From assembly GCA_019634415.1 (NCBI GenBank), contig JAHQVJ010000013.1, positions 62,001 through 126,000 of the forward strand: 64,000 nt of DNA, written 5' to 3'. Below the pieces are notes generated by a model, which saw only the letters and a list, made by a program, of their open reading frames with translations, searched no databases and was not told where the DNA came from. The position numbers were made by a program, and so were the translations under genes. Below are positions 53,953 through 63,345 of this stretch, piece by piece (within the stretch, counting starts at the first letter, position 1; every line of letters begins with the position of its first letter). The stretch comes from Myxococcales bacterium (GTDB lineage Bacteria > Myxococcota_A > UBA796 > GCA-2862545).

Positions 53953-54540
53953 GTGCTCCGGCTCGCCTCCGAGACGGATGCTGGCTGGGTCCAGGGCGTC
54001 GAGGGCGACCTCGACACGCTGCTCGTCGACCACGCCCACTGTGAGAAGAAGGCCGCGTCGACCGCGATCAACCTGATCTTCCGGTATCAGGATCACGCGC
54101 AGTTGATGCGGCCGCTCTCCGAGGTGGCCCGCGAGGAGCTGGAGCACTTCGAGCTCGTGCTCGGGGTGCTCGAGCAGCGCGGCGCGTCGTTTCGCCCGCT
54201 GTCGCCGAGCCCGTATGCGTCGCAGCTGTACACAGCGGTCCGCAAGCCGGAGCCCGACCGGCTGCTGGACACACTGCTCGTGTGTGCCTTGGTGGAGGCT
54301 CGCAGCTGCGAGCGGATGCGCCTGTTGGCCGAGCAGCTCACCGATCCGGCGTTGGCGAGTCTGTACGAGGGCTTGCTCACCAGCGAGGCGCGCCATCACG
54401 CGCTGTACGTGAACCTGGCGATCGATGCCTTCGGCCGCGACGCCACGCTACCGCGCCTCGCCGCCTTGGCCGATCACGAGGCGTCGGTGCTCACCCAGAT
54501 GCCCGAAGAGGTCCGGGTGCACAGCCGGGCGCCCGCCTGA
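53953..54540 (+). CDS. miaE: tRNA-(ms2io6A)-hydroxylase-like diiron protein
   Basis: VDHAHCEKKAASTAINLIFRYQDH, EELEHFELVL, LTSEARHHALYVNLA (diiron ligands). Confidence 0.9.
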   Translation: MLRLASETDAGWVQGVEGDLDTLLVDHAHCEKKAASTAINLIFRYQDHAQLMRPLSEVAREELEHFELVLGVLEQRGASFRPLSPSPYASQLYTAVRKPEPDRLLDTLLVCALVEARSCERMRLLAEQLTDPALASLYEGLLTSEARHHALYVNLAIDAFGRDATLPRLAALADHEASVLTQMPEEVRVHSRAPA

Positions 54541-54543
54541 CTG

Positions 54544-55701
54544 CTACTCCGGTGCGTCGTCGCTGGGGGGCGTGAGCGCCTCGGTGAAGCGCTCGTCCTC
54601 GCCCATCACCTGAACCACCTCGTCGTGCAGCGCCTGGGCGGCCTCGGCCTCGCCCTTGGCAGCCAGCAAGCGGATGTGCAGCTCGGCGGCTTGCTGCATC
54701 ACCTGTTTCGGCCAGTCCGGTCCGCGCGCCACCAGGTTGACCGCGTCACGCGGCGGCTCGGAGACGGCGTCTTGCCAGCCCTCGGCACGTGGGCCCGAGG
54801 CCAGCGCCTCGACGGCCTCGTCGTAGCGCTGCAGGCCATACAGGGCCCTCGCGCGCGCCAGCGCGCCGTCCCATCGCGGATCGCCACCCTCGTTGGCCAT
54901 CCGGTCGAGCAGGTTCAGCGCACCCTCGGACTTGCCCTCGTCGAGGCGGTGGAACGCCAGCGCGATCCGGGCCAGGTTCTCGTCGGCGCCCGACACCACC
55001 AGCCGCTTGGCGGCCAGCTCGGCGTCGCCCTCGGCCATGGCGAGCCATCCCTCGGAGTATCGCTTCAGGTCGAGGTTCTTGGACTCGTCGCAGGTCTCCC
55101 ACAGGGCCCGTGCCCCGACCGCGTCGCCCGCGCTCGCGGCGAGCTGGATCTCGAGGCACGCGATGGCGCCTTTCTCGAGCTCCGTGTCCTTGGCATCTTC
55201 GAGCAGCTCCGTGGCGGTCTCGGACTGACCGTCCCGGCGGAGGGAGTCGACGCGCCTCCACCACATCGTGCTGGACTTCGGATCCTGCTCCACCGCGGCG
55301 GCGTAGGTCTCGGCGGCGTCGCCCCACCGCTCGGCCTTGCGCTGCGCCGTGCCGACGTGTCGCTTGCCTTCCTTGCGATCGGGGTAGAGCACGTCGATCA
55401 GGTTGCCCACCTCGATGGCCTGGTCGAAACGCTCGGAGTCGATCAGCGCCAGGGCGAGGCCGTTCAGGCACTTGCCACAGCCTGGCTGCTTCTCCAGGGC
55501 CTGAACCAGCAGGGGAAGGGCGTCGTCGTTGTTGCCCTTCCTGCGCTGGGTGTTCCCTCGGCCGTAGGCGTCCATCGTCTTGCGCTTGGGATCCCAGCTG
55601 GCCTTCTTGGGTTGCTCCAACGCGCTGGAGAGATCGACGTCCTCGGCGTGGGCCGGGGGTGCGATCCCCAGGGCACCAGCCACCATCCAGAACATGTTCA
55701 C
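54544..55701 (-). CDS. Exported TPR-repeat protein
   Basis: Signal peptide ending APPAHA; repeated helical TPR-like units. Confidence 0.7.
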   Translation of the reverse strand: MNMFWMVAGALGIAPPAHAEDVDLSSALEQPKKASWDPKRKTMDAYGRGNTQRRKGNNDDALPLLVQALEKQPGCGKCLNGLALALIDSERFDQAIEVGNLIDVLYPDRKEGKRHVGTAQRKAERWGDAAETYAAAVEQDPKSSTMWWRRVDSLRRDGQSETATELLEDAKDTELEKGAIACLEIQLAASAGDAVGARALWETCDESKNLDLKRYSEGWLAMAEGDAELAAKRLVVSGADENLARIALAFHRLDEGKSEGALNLLDRMANEGGDPRWDGALARARALYGLQRYDEAVEALASGPRAEGWQDAVSEPPRDAVNLVARGPDWPKQVMQQAAELHIRLLAAKGEAEAAQALHDEVVQVMGEDERFTEALTPPSDDAPE

Positions 55702-55758
55702 CTCGGACTGCGTGGGGGTTCTAGCACACCCCGCACCCCAAACCTGCCAGGTGATTGC

Positions 55759-56613
55759 CTATTCCGCGCACCACCGATCGCCGTCGGCGGCGCGAACCAA
55801 CCCATGGTCCCCGAGCCACTTCAAGTGGGTGAGGATCTGAGCGGCTGCGATGGGGTGAAACGCCGGATCGAGCTCGGGGTAGATGGTGGGGGCGAGCTCG
55901 AGGGGGGAGGCGCTGCCTGTCTCGGCCAAGGCGGCGCGGATCTGGTCGGAGCGGCCGTTCCGATGAGCGACGTAGAAGCTCAGCACCGTGTCGGCGTGCT
56001 CCAGGATCGGCCCATGGGCGGGCATGAGGGCGCTGGGGGCCAGCGAGCGCAGGTGCTCCAGGCTGTCGAGGTACTGTTGCAGGTCACCCTCGCTGGGGTC
56101 GATGGCGATGGTGCCCACGCCAGCCACCATGTCTCCGGCGATCACCGCACCGCTCGCTTCCTGGTGCAAGGCCAGGTGGCCGGGGGCGTGCCCGGGGGTG
56201 TGATGGGCCACGAAGGGCAGTCCGCCGCAGTCCAACACCTCGCGATCCGCCACGTGGTGTGCCACCTCCACCCGATCCGCCACCAGTCGAGCGGTCTGCT
56301 CGTGGGCCACGATGGGCACGTGCACATCACGTTTGGCAAGGCGCGCCTTCAGATCCATCGCCCCGGACACGTGGTCGAGATGATGGTGGGTGAGGAAGAT
56401 CCGCTCCACGGGAACGCCCGACTCCGCCCGCGCCCACAGGTGCTCGAACAAGCGCTGCTGTTCGTCGTCCCAGGGGCTCGCGGGATCCACCACGGTGAGG
56501 GACTCCACGCCCAGGATCCAGGCGTTGGTGTGGGTGGCCGGAGGAAGGGTGGGGCTGCGCACGGCCACCAGGTCGATGCCGTCGAATCCGGTGCTCAAGG
56601 TTCCTCCGCGCAC
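55759..56613 (-). CDS. Metallo-beta-lactamase fold hydrolase
   Basis: FLTHHHLDHVSGA, VAHHTPGHAPGHLALH, GDMVAGVGTI. Confidence 0.9.
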   Translation of the reverse strand: MRGGTLSTGFDGIDLVAVRSPTLPPATHTNAWILGVESLTVVDPASPWDDEQQRLFEHLWARAESGVPVERIFLTHHHLDHVSGAMDLKARLAKRDVHVPIVAHEQTARLVADRVEVAHHVADREVLDCGGLPFVAHHTPGHAPGHLALHQEASGAVIAGDMVAGVGTIAIDPSEGDLQQYLDSLEHLRSLAPSALMPAHGPILEHADTVLSFYVAHRNGRSDQIRAALAETGSASPLELAPTIYPELDPAFHPIAAAQILTHLKWLGDHGLVRAADGDRWCAE

Positions 56614-56702
56614 GGGTCCAGTCGCTCGTTAACGTCGGGGGCCGTCACGCCACCTGGCTTGGCGCGACGGTATGATACGGAACCGGGCGACGGAGGTGCC
56701 GA

Positions 56703-57422
56703 GTGTGGTCGACCTTACTCCTCATTTCGGCGGCCCACGCCGTACAGTTGGACTTCACCTGCTCTGATGACGACGGCTTCTTGGTGGGCGTGGCGCCCTT
56801 CGAGGTCACGTGTGTGCTCGACGAGCCGAGCCAGGGCACCTGGACCGACGTGGTCTGGTTGATGGGCGACGGCACGGTCGGCGACGGGGCGTCGTTCACC
56901 TACACCTACGAGGAGTCCGGACAGTTCTCCGTCTCCGTCTTCCTCGAGGGCTACGTCGATCCCGACGATCCCGACGCGGACGACTCTCCCGGTCGCCGGA
57001 AGGCGGGTCTGATCTCGGTCTGTGGGGCGCCCTCTCCCTCGTTCACCTACGTCGACAAGGGTGGGCGCAGCTACCAGATGGAGAACCTCACGGACGTGTC
57101 GGCGCCTCGGTGCATCGACGACATCTCCTGGGCCGTCTTCCGCGGCGAGAACCGCGAGCGTGATCCGATCCTGGTGGCCGACGGGTGGGAACCCCGGCTC
57201 GACATCCCCGAGGACGGGCAGTACACCATCGAGCTGACGGTGTCGGGAGTGGGTGGCGTCTCCACGGCGGTCACCGAGCTCGACGCCAAGTACGGGCTCA
57301 CCGAGGAGCTGCGGGAGCACTACGCGGGCAACTGCTCCACGGCGGCGGGCGGCGGGGGCGGGCTCGCCTCGCTGCTGGGGCTGCTGCTGGTCTCGGCACG
57401 TCGACGCCGATCGAGGTCGTAG
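56703..57422 (+). CDS. PKD-domain exported protein with MYXO-CTERM-like tail
   Basis: Signal peptide; WLMGDGTVGDGASFTYTYEESGQFSVSV PKD motif; C-terminal GNCSTAAGGGGGLASLLGLLLVSARRRRSRS. Confidence 0.75.
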   Translation: MWSTLLLISAAHAVQLDFTCSDDDGFLVGVAPFEVTCVLDEPSQGTWTDVVWLMGDGTVGDGASFTYTYEESGQFSVSVFLEGYVDPDDPDADDSPGRRKAGLISVCGAPSPSFTYVDKGGRSYQMENLTDVSAPRCIDDISWAVFRGENRERDPILVADGWEPRLDIPEDGQYTIELTVSGVGGVSTAVTELDAKYGLTEELREHYAGNCSTAAGGGGGLASLLGLLLVSARRRRSRS

Positions 57423-57441
57423 CCTGCTCTGCGTACTGGGC

Positions 57442-57843
57442 ATGCTGTGGTCGTCCACGGGCGCCTCGGCGTCCGAGCCGCTGCGTGGGCCCATCGAGGC
57501 CATCGAGCATCCGCGCTACGAAGACGCCAACGGCGTGCCGGTCCACTGGCGCGAGGTGATGCGGCTGGCACGCGGCAGTGAGGCCAGGCGTCGGGTGCGA
57601 TCGCGTCGCTTCGGGCGTACAGTGCTCCGAGTGGTGTTCGCGGGAGCCACCACCCTGGAGGCCTACGGCGCATGGCGGCTGAACGAGCAAGGAAGTCCCT
57701 TCGCGATTCCTCTGGGGGTGCAGGCCTCCATGACGGGAGCGGCCGGCGTGCTGCTGTGGACGTCCACTCGCCAGCGCGCCGAGGATCGCGCTCTGATCCT
57801 GCGGGGCGCCAACAGCGTGTTGGTGCCTGGTCGGTATCGCTGA
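57442..57843 (+). CDS. Small membrane protein, hypothetical
   Basis: ORF with two predicted TM segments; start chosen at ATG 57442. Confidence 0.4.
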   Translation: MLWSSTGASASEPLRGPIEAIEHPRYEDANGVPVHWREVMRLARGSEARRRVRSRRFGRTVLRVVFAGATTLEAYGAWRLNEQGSPFAIPLGVQASMTGAAGVLLWTSTRQRAEDRALILRGANSVLVPGRYR

Positions 57844-58391
57844 TCTGCCTGCTGGCAGGGTGTGCGGGTGGAACGGCGACGCAGCCGACGGCCGACAGCG
57901 CGCTTGCCGGGCCCACCCCCTTGGCCGACATGGCGCTGTGGGTCCCCGCCACGGAGGTGGATCCGCTGGCGGAGCACCAGCCGGAGCAGTGGGCATGCCC
58001 CCTGGGCAGCGTGCTGCAGGAGGGCCTCACGGTGGAGGTGAACACGGGCCTGTGCAGCTACGCGTTCTACAGCCAGCCGCTGCTCGCGGAGCTGTCGCCC
58101 GGCGATCGCGTCGAGGTGGTGATGTGGCACAACGATCTCGTGGCGAAGGGGCCCGCCGAGGGCCACATCGCGCTGCTGACGGGCACGGACGTGCTGTGGG
58201 AGCGCACGATTCCGATTCCCGCCGATCCGTGCTCCTACACCGACGTGGTGGAGGTGTCGGACGCCGTCGAGGCAGGCACGCCCCTGCTGCTGCACGTACA
58301 CAACCACGGTGCCAACAGCTGGAACCTGTTCCGAGTGCAGCGAGTGGAGCCCGACGCCGTGGCGGCCTACGCCGAGGGCTGCGTCAGGTGA
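57756..58391 (+). CDS. Lipoprotein, hypothetical (start uncertain)
   Basis: Lipobox SLICLLAGCAGG; remaining frame coding-like. No clean ATG/GTG near the lipobox; the nearest upstream in-frame GTG found is 57756. Confidence 0.5.
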   Translation: MDVHSPARRGSRSDPAGRQQRVGAWSVSLICLLAGCAGGTATQPTADSALAGPTPLADMALWVPATEVDPLAEHQPEQWACPLGSVLQEGLTVEVNTGLCSYAFYSQPLLAELSPGDRVEVVMWHNDLVAKGPAEGHIALLTGTDVLWERTIPIPADPCSYTDVVEVSDAVEAGTPLLLHVHNHGANSWNLFRVQRVEPDAVAAYAEGCVR

Positions 58392-60228
58392 GCTCGATCA
58401 CGGCCCACAGGGCCACGAGCGACATCGCCAGGAGCATCACGGCCGGTAGCACCAACACCCAGATCGGAAAGCCTGCGGGCCTCTCCTGACGCTCTCGCAG
58501 TGCGGGCGTGTCATGGATGCTGCCCTCGAGTTCGTGGGCAGGCATGGGTGGAAGGGAGGGCCGTCGTAGCGACATCTGTGAGGATGGCCGCATCGAGGAC
58601 GCCGGGGGGCCGGGCCAGGATGCCGGGCTCGGAGGCAGCGATGGCGTCTTCGCGATCTTCTCCGTGATCCGCCGCGACGGATCGGGAGGCACACGGGGCA
58701 GGAACGGATCGGGTCGCCCGGTCGGCTGGGGCGGGCTGGGCACGGGCGGTGACGACGCGAAGTGGCGCTGCGTGGCAGCCAGGGCCTCCGGCGGCGGCTG
58801 ATAGACGGGAGGTGGGGCGACCTCTGGCTCGATCTGGGTCAGCACCTCGTCGAAGGAGTCCATGGCGGGCTCGGGCTCCTCGGCTGACGGCATCGGGAGC
58901 GCCCGCGCATCGTCCACCCGAGTGGCCTCGTCGTCCAGATCCTCCTCCTCTTCCAGGAGGGGCTCGTCCACCGACAGAGCTCGCTGGGAGGCGGCGCGGT
59001 GTCGCTGGGCTTGCTCCACGGCATCCATCACCAGCGTGGCCTCCTCGGACAGGGAGTCCTCCTCGTCGGGAGGCAAGGGCGGGAGTACCGAGGCCGACGG
59101 TGCGATCGGGGTGCGCCTCGGGGCCGGGGCGCGGCGTGGGGCGGGTGCCGGAGGAGGGGGAGGGAGCGAGCGCTGTCGGGGAGCGGGGGCCGGAGTCGGC
59201 ACGTTCGCGAGGCTCTCCACCGACGGGTACGACGGCGAGTCGTACACCGGAGGGCCCGCAGCCGAAGGCGAGGGCCCAAGGGAATTGTAGCGCGACGGAG
59301 TCGCGCGGGATTCCGGAGGAGGAAGCGCCGCCGGGGGCAGCATCGGATCGTCTGCGCGAATCGACGGCGTGGGACCGTTCGCCGCGAGCCACAGGCCCAG
59401 CGACGAGCGCTCCGAGCGGCCGCCCGCCTGCTGCGACAGCTGGAGCAGCTCCTGGGCGGCGTCGACGAGGGCGGGGAAGCGATGGCGAGGATCGGGCTGC
59501 ATCATCTTCCGCAGGATGCGAGCCAAGGCCGGCCACTGCTGCGCCACCGGACCCACCCCCGGCGCCACCTCGCTCAGGCGGGCTTCCTGTACCGGATTGG
59601 CGGCTTGCCAGGGGCTCGCCCCCGAGATCAGGGAGATGGCCAGTGCGGCGAGGGACCACTGGTCCGTCCAATGGCCCAGTGGCCAACCGCGGGCGCGCTC
59701 CGGCGCCATCCAGCGCAGCGCATAGGCGGGGTGGTCCACCTGATCGAATCCCAGCAGCCAGATCTCCCCGTTCTCGGCGATCCAGATGTGGTCCGGATCG
59801 AGGTGCCCGTGGTGTAGCCCCTGGCCGTGGGCGCTGATCAGGGCGTCCGCCAGCTCCAGTACGACGTCGAGCAGCGTGGCCGGCGTCATTCCGACGGTGT
59901 CCTGGCGTCGGCCGATCACCACGCCGGTGAGCGGCATGCCCGTGACCAAGGAGACGGCCAAGGCGGTGTCGTTGTGGAACAGGCCGACGGCGGCGGGGAT
60001 CCGACGGTCGCGGATGCGGCTCAGGACCATGTAGGCGCGGCGCAAATCGTCGGGACCGAAGTCGCCCCCCTGCTCGGTGGCCACGCGGATGAGCGCTCGG
60101 CTGGGAATGGACCGGTCGCGTACGATGCGCTTGGCAACGAACCATCGAGCAGACCCAGGCACCGCGGCATGCGCCACGATCTGGAATGGACCGACCCGCC
60201 CCCCAGTGGCCGTCATGCTCCCTCGCAT
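58384..60228 (-). CDS. Pseudokinase-like protein with C-terminal TM segment
   Basis: Kinase-fold order with HGHLDPDHIWI and GFD replacing HRD/DFG; RWMAPERARG; Pro-rich linker; terminal TM helix. Confidence 0.75.
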   Translation of the reverse strand: MRGSMTATGGRVGPFQIVAHAAVPGSARWFVAKRIVRDRSIPSRALIRVATEQGGDFGPDDLRRAYMVLSRIRDRRIPAAVGLFHNDTALAVSLVTGMPLTGVVIGRRQDTVGMTPATLLDVVLELADALISAHGQGLHHGHLDPDHIWIAENGEIWLLGFDQVDHPAYALRWMAPERARGWPLGHWTDQWSLAALAISLISGASPWQAANPVQEARLSEVAPGVGPVAQQWPALARILRKMMQPDPRHRFPALVDAAQELLQLSQQAGGRSERSSLGLWLAANGPTPSIRADDPMLPPAALPPPESRATPSRYNSLGPSPSAAGPPVYDSPSYPSVESLANVPTPAPAPRQRSLPPPPPAPAPRRAPAPRRTPIAPSASVLPPLPPDEEDSLSEEATLVMDAVEQAQRHRAASQRALSVDEPLLEEEEDLDDEATRVDDARALPMPSAEEPEPAMDSFDEVLTQIEPEVAPPPVYQPPPEALAATQRHFASSPPVPSPPQPTGRPDPFLPRVPPDPSRRITEKIAKTPSLPPSPASWPGPPASSMRPSSQMSLRRPSLPPMPAHELEGSIHDTPALRERQERPAGFPIWVLVLPAVMLLAMSLVALWAVIELT

Positions 60229-60359
60229 CGAGGGCGCAAGATACCACGGGTTCCAGGAAGAGCGAGCTGCGGTAACGCCCCTCGTCGATCGCGTACAACG
60301 AGGGTACGGACAGTCTCCGTGGCCCGTCGGGTTGGTAGGCTACGACGGCGGAGGTACTC

Positions 60360-61709
60360 GTGGCGGTGAAGGTGCACGTCGTGGCCGGCTTTCTGGGGGC
60401 GGGGAAGACCACCGTGCTCTCCCACCTCCTGAAGGGCCTGTCCGGCGAGCGGGTGGGCTTGGTGGTCAACGACTTCGGTGAGGCGGCCATCGATCGCGAG
60501 ATCCTCGCACCGGACGGTGGGGACGTGCGGGAAATCCGCGGCTCGTGTGTGTGCTGTACGGCTCCCGAGGGGTTCGTGGCGGAGCTGGCGTCGCTGCTCG
60601 AGGGCGGCCAGCTCGATCGGATCTTCGTGGAGCCGACGGGACTGGCCCGGCCTGCGGACGTGGTGGACACGCTGCGGCGTGCCCCGTTCTTCGACCAGCT
60701 TCAGCTGCAGCCTCTCATCGTGGTGGTGGACCCGGCGCGCATCGTGCGGGGCGAGGTCTCCGACGACGTGCTCGCGCAGGCCGCCGTGGGCGACGTGATC
60801 GTGGCGAACCGTATCGATCAGGCCACCTCCTTCGAGATGGAGCTGTACCGGAGCTGGCTCCAGTCGCTGTGGCCGCCGCCTCGGCAAGCCCACGAGACCC
60901 AGTTCGGGGAGGTTCCCCACGAGGTGCTTCAGTGGGGGGAGCAGCCCGCCCCGGAGGACCGGATGGCTCGCAGCGAGGCCCTCTTCTCCCCACGTCGCGA
61001 CCACGACCACGACCACGACCATGCGCATGGCTTCGAGGTGCGAACGCTGTCGTGGGACCCCGACGTGGTGTTTCATCGCGGGAGGCTGCTCGACGTCGTG
61101 CGCGAGCTGTCCGCGGAGCGCGTGAAGGGGATCTTCCGAACCGACGAGGGCACCGTGCTGCTTCAGCGGGCGGCCTCCTCGCTACAGGAGTCCACCACGG
61201 GGCGACGGTCCGACAGCCGGGTGGACGTGATCGTGGCACATCCGGGCACCGAAGCCTTGGATGCGGCCGAGCAAGCGCTCGCCACGGCGGTCTTGGATCC
61301 GTCGGAGCGTCAGGCTCGTGCCCACACCCTCGAGGTGGCGCTACCCGACGGGAGCGTGCGGGCGTTCGATCGCGTGTCGTTGGCCGCGCTGCCCGATCCG
61401 GTGCCAGACGTGTCGGTGCTCGTCCCCAATCGCCAGGGAGCGGCTGCACGGATCTCCGAGGTCTTGAAGGCGGCGGCGGTTGGGAGCAGTGGAGACGCCG
61501 TGGTGGTCGCCGCGGATGGCTACGTCACCGAGCCCGTTCCCGTGGATGCCCTACTCAGCGGTGTGCTGCTGCACTCGATGGACGACGAGCCGCTGCCGCA
61601 GGGCAAGGGCGGGCCCTTCCGGCTGCTGATCCCGGGCGATGCCGGGCCGGGAGGCCCCTGCGCCAACGTGAAGGCGGTGGTCCGGATCGCGCTGCGCGGG
61701 CCCTCCTGA
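60360..61709 (+). CDS. CobW/P47K-family GTPase with extra C-terminal domain
   Basis: GFLGAGKTTVL, GSCVCCT, HDHDHDHAHGF, ANRID; C-terminal VVVAADGYVTEPVPVDALLSGVLLHSMDDEPLPQGKGGPFRLLIPGD. Confidence 0.88.
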   Translation: MAVKVHVVAGFLGAGKTTVLSHLLKGLSGERVGLVVNDFGEAAIDREILAPDGGDVREIRGSCVCCTAPEGFVAELASLLEGGQLDRIFVEPTGLARPADVVDTLRRAPFFDQLQLQPLIVVVDPARIVRGEVSDDVLAQAAVGDVIVANRIDQATSFEMELYRSWLQSLWPPPRQAHETQFGEVPHEVLQWGEQPAPEDRMARSEALFSPRRDHDHDHDHAHGFEVRTLSWDPDVVFHRGRLLDVVRELSAERVKGIFRTDEGTVLLQRAASSLQESTTGRRSDSRVDVIVAHPGTEALDAAEQALATAVLDPSERQARAHTLEVALPDGSVRAFDRVSLAALPDPVPDVSVLVPNRQGAAARISEVLKAAAVGSSGDAVVVAADGYVTEPVPVDALLSGVLLHSMDDEPLPQGKGGPFRLLIPGDAGPGGPCANVKAVVRIALRGPS

Positions 61710-61715
61710 AGGCCG

Positions 61716-63248
61716 TCACCAGCCTGCTTGCCATTGGTGCTCGGCTTCGTCCATGCGGTCGATGGCGTTCTCGATCTCGATGGGGAAGTTGGCTGCCTCG
61801 GCCCGCAGCTTCATGGCGCGCACGAAGGAGGCGGCGTAGTCGGCGCGCACGTCGGCAGGGGCGGTGAGCACGTTGCGCCAGGCGGCTTCGAGCTCGGTGT
61901 CCTGGACGATGTAGGCGCCGAGGGCGGCCTCCTCGGCCATGACGGCCCTCACCAGACGCTGATCGGCACGCGTCTCCCAGGTGGCGAAATACCAGCCGAT
62001 GCCTCCGGCCACGCCCAAGAAGGCCATGGCACCGAGCATGGGCATGAGCGCGAATCGCGTCAACTGGCCCACGGTCAACCCACTGTCGCCGATGCTGCGG
62101 CGTCTGTTGCGTACGGAATCTCCGGCGTTCACCACCACCGCGCGGGGGGCCGGCTTCGGCGCCACCCGCTCCACGTAGTCGGGCACGCCCAGCGGAGTCG
62201 ATGCCTCCAAGGCGCGAGGAGCGGGGATGGGCGTGGCCGGCATGGTGTAGGGCGCCGGAAGCGGTGGCTGCTCCGGATCGATGGTGCTGTCGCCACGGTC
62301 GATGGGCTGCGCCTGCGCGGTGACGGGGCGATGGCCCAGCGCGGTGGCGATCTCCTGGAGGATGGCGTCCATCTCGGTCACGACGCCGCGATCCGGGAAG
62401 TCCTGTGTGACCTCGAGCCAAGGCGGCGGCTCCTTCGCGGGAGCCAGGTTCTTCATGCGCGACATCAAGGCGTTCTGCAGCTCACGGGCACTGGTGAACC
62501 GCTCCGTGGGCTCGAAGGCGCAGGCCTGGGTGACGACGGGCCGCAGCGGACGCGGCACGGGGGCCAGCAAGCCCTCGTAGGCCTCGGCATAGAACAGGTC
62601 GGAGGCGTGCCGACCTGCGAGCAGGGTGTACAGCAACGCGCCCAGGGCGAACAGATCCGTGGAGACGTTGGGTTCCCAGTACTGCCGCAGCTCGGGGGCG
62701 AGGTGGGCCCAGGGAGCGCCTGCACGTGTCTCCTCGTCGTCCCGGAGGTGGGCTCGCTGACCGAAGCGGGTGAGCACCGCCTCGCCGTCCTCGGCGAACT
62801 GCACCACGTCTGGGCGGGGGTGACCGTGGATGATGTCGCGCGAGTGGGCCCAGGCGAGCCCCTCGGCGCAGCGCGCCACGATGCGCACGGCCCACGCCGG
62901 GGTGACGGCCCCACGCCGCGCCAGGTGCTCGGCCACTGAGCCCACGAACCGGTCGCGCACCACGAAGGAGATGGCGCCGTCCTTGCCGACGTCGATCACA
63001 CGCTCGAGGGCGGGATGCTCCAGCTGGGCGGCCCGCTGGGCCACCGCCACCATCCGCTCGGCTGCCGTGGCGTCTCCGGGACGCGCCACACGGACGGAGC
63101 GCCATCGCTTCAGCCGAATGTCCCAGGCCAGGATGGAGGCCGTGTTGGCATCGGTTCCCTGGGTGCGCAGCAGCTCGTAGCGCCCAGCGAGGAGAGGCGG
63201 CCGAGGACCCTCGGGTGTTGAGCTCGTAGTTTCCGGCATATCTCGCAC
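61716..63248 (-). CDS. Pseudokinase-like membrane protein
   Basis: GRYELLRTQGTDANTASILAWD; HGHPRPDVVQF and RFG in place of HRD/DFG; LAPELRQYWEPNVSTDLFALGALLYTLLAG; TM segment near the C-terminus. Confidence 0.8.
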   Translation of the reverse strand: MRDMPETTSSTPEGPRPPLLAGRYELLRTQGTDANTASILAWDIRLKRWRSVRVARPGDATAAERMVAVAQRAAQLEHPALERVIDVGKDGAISFVVRDRFVGSVAEHLARRGAVTPAWAVRIVARCAEGLAWAHSRDIIHGHPRPDVVQFAEDGEAVLTRFGQRAHLRDDEETRAGAPWAHLAPELRQYWEPNVSTDLFALGALLYTLLAGRHASDLFYAEAYEGLLAPVPRPLRPVVTQACAFEPTERFTSARELQNALMSRMKNLAPAKEPPPWLEVTQDFPDRGVVTEMDAILQEIATALGHRPVTAQAQPIDRGDSTIDPEQPPLPAPYTMPATPIPAPRALEASTPLGVPDYVERVAPKPAPRAVVVNAGDSVRNRRRSIGDSGLTVGQLTRFALMPMLGAMAFLGVAGGIGWYFATWETRADQRLVRAVMAEEAALGAYIVQDTELEAAWRNVLTAPADVRADYAASFVRAMKLRAEAANFPIEIENAIDRMDEAEHQWQAGW

Positions 63249-63345
63249 GATGGGACGGTTGACTTACGAAAGCGACGGAGTTTAACCCAGCTGCGGGTGG
63301 GGAAGGGCGAGGGTAGAATGACGGCCATTGGGGGCTCGGGGACAG

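Noticed and set aside
54625-56862. 745-aa plus-strand ORF
   Set aside because: Shadow of the TPR and metallo-hydrolase genes on the minus strand.
61000-61027. Short gaccac tandem repeat
   Set aside because: Encodes the His-Asp metal-binding stretch of the CobW protein; not an independent repeat element.
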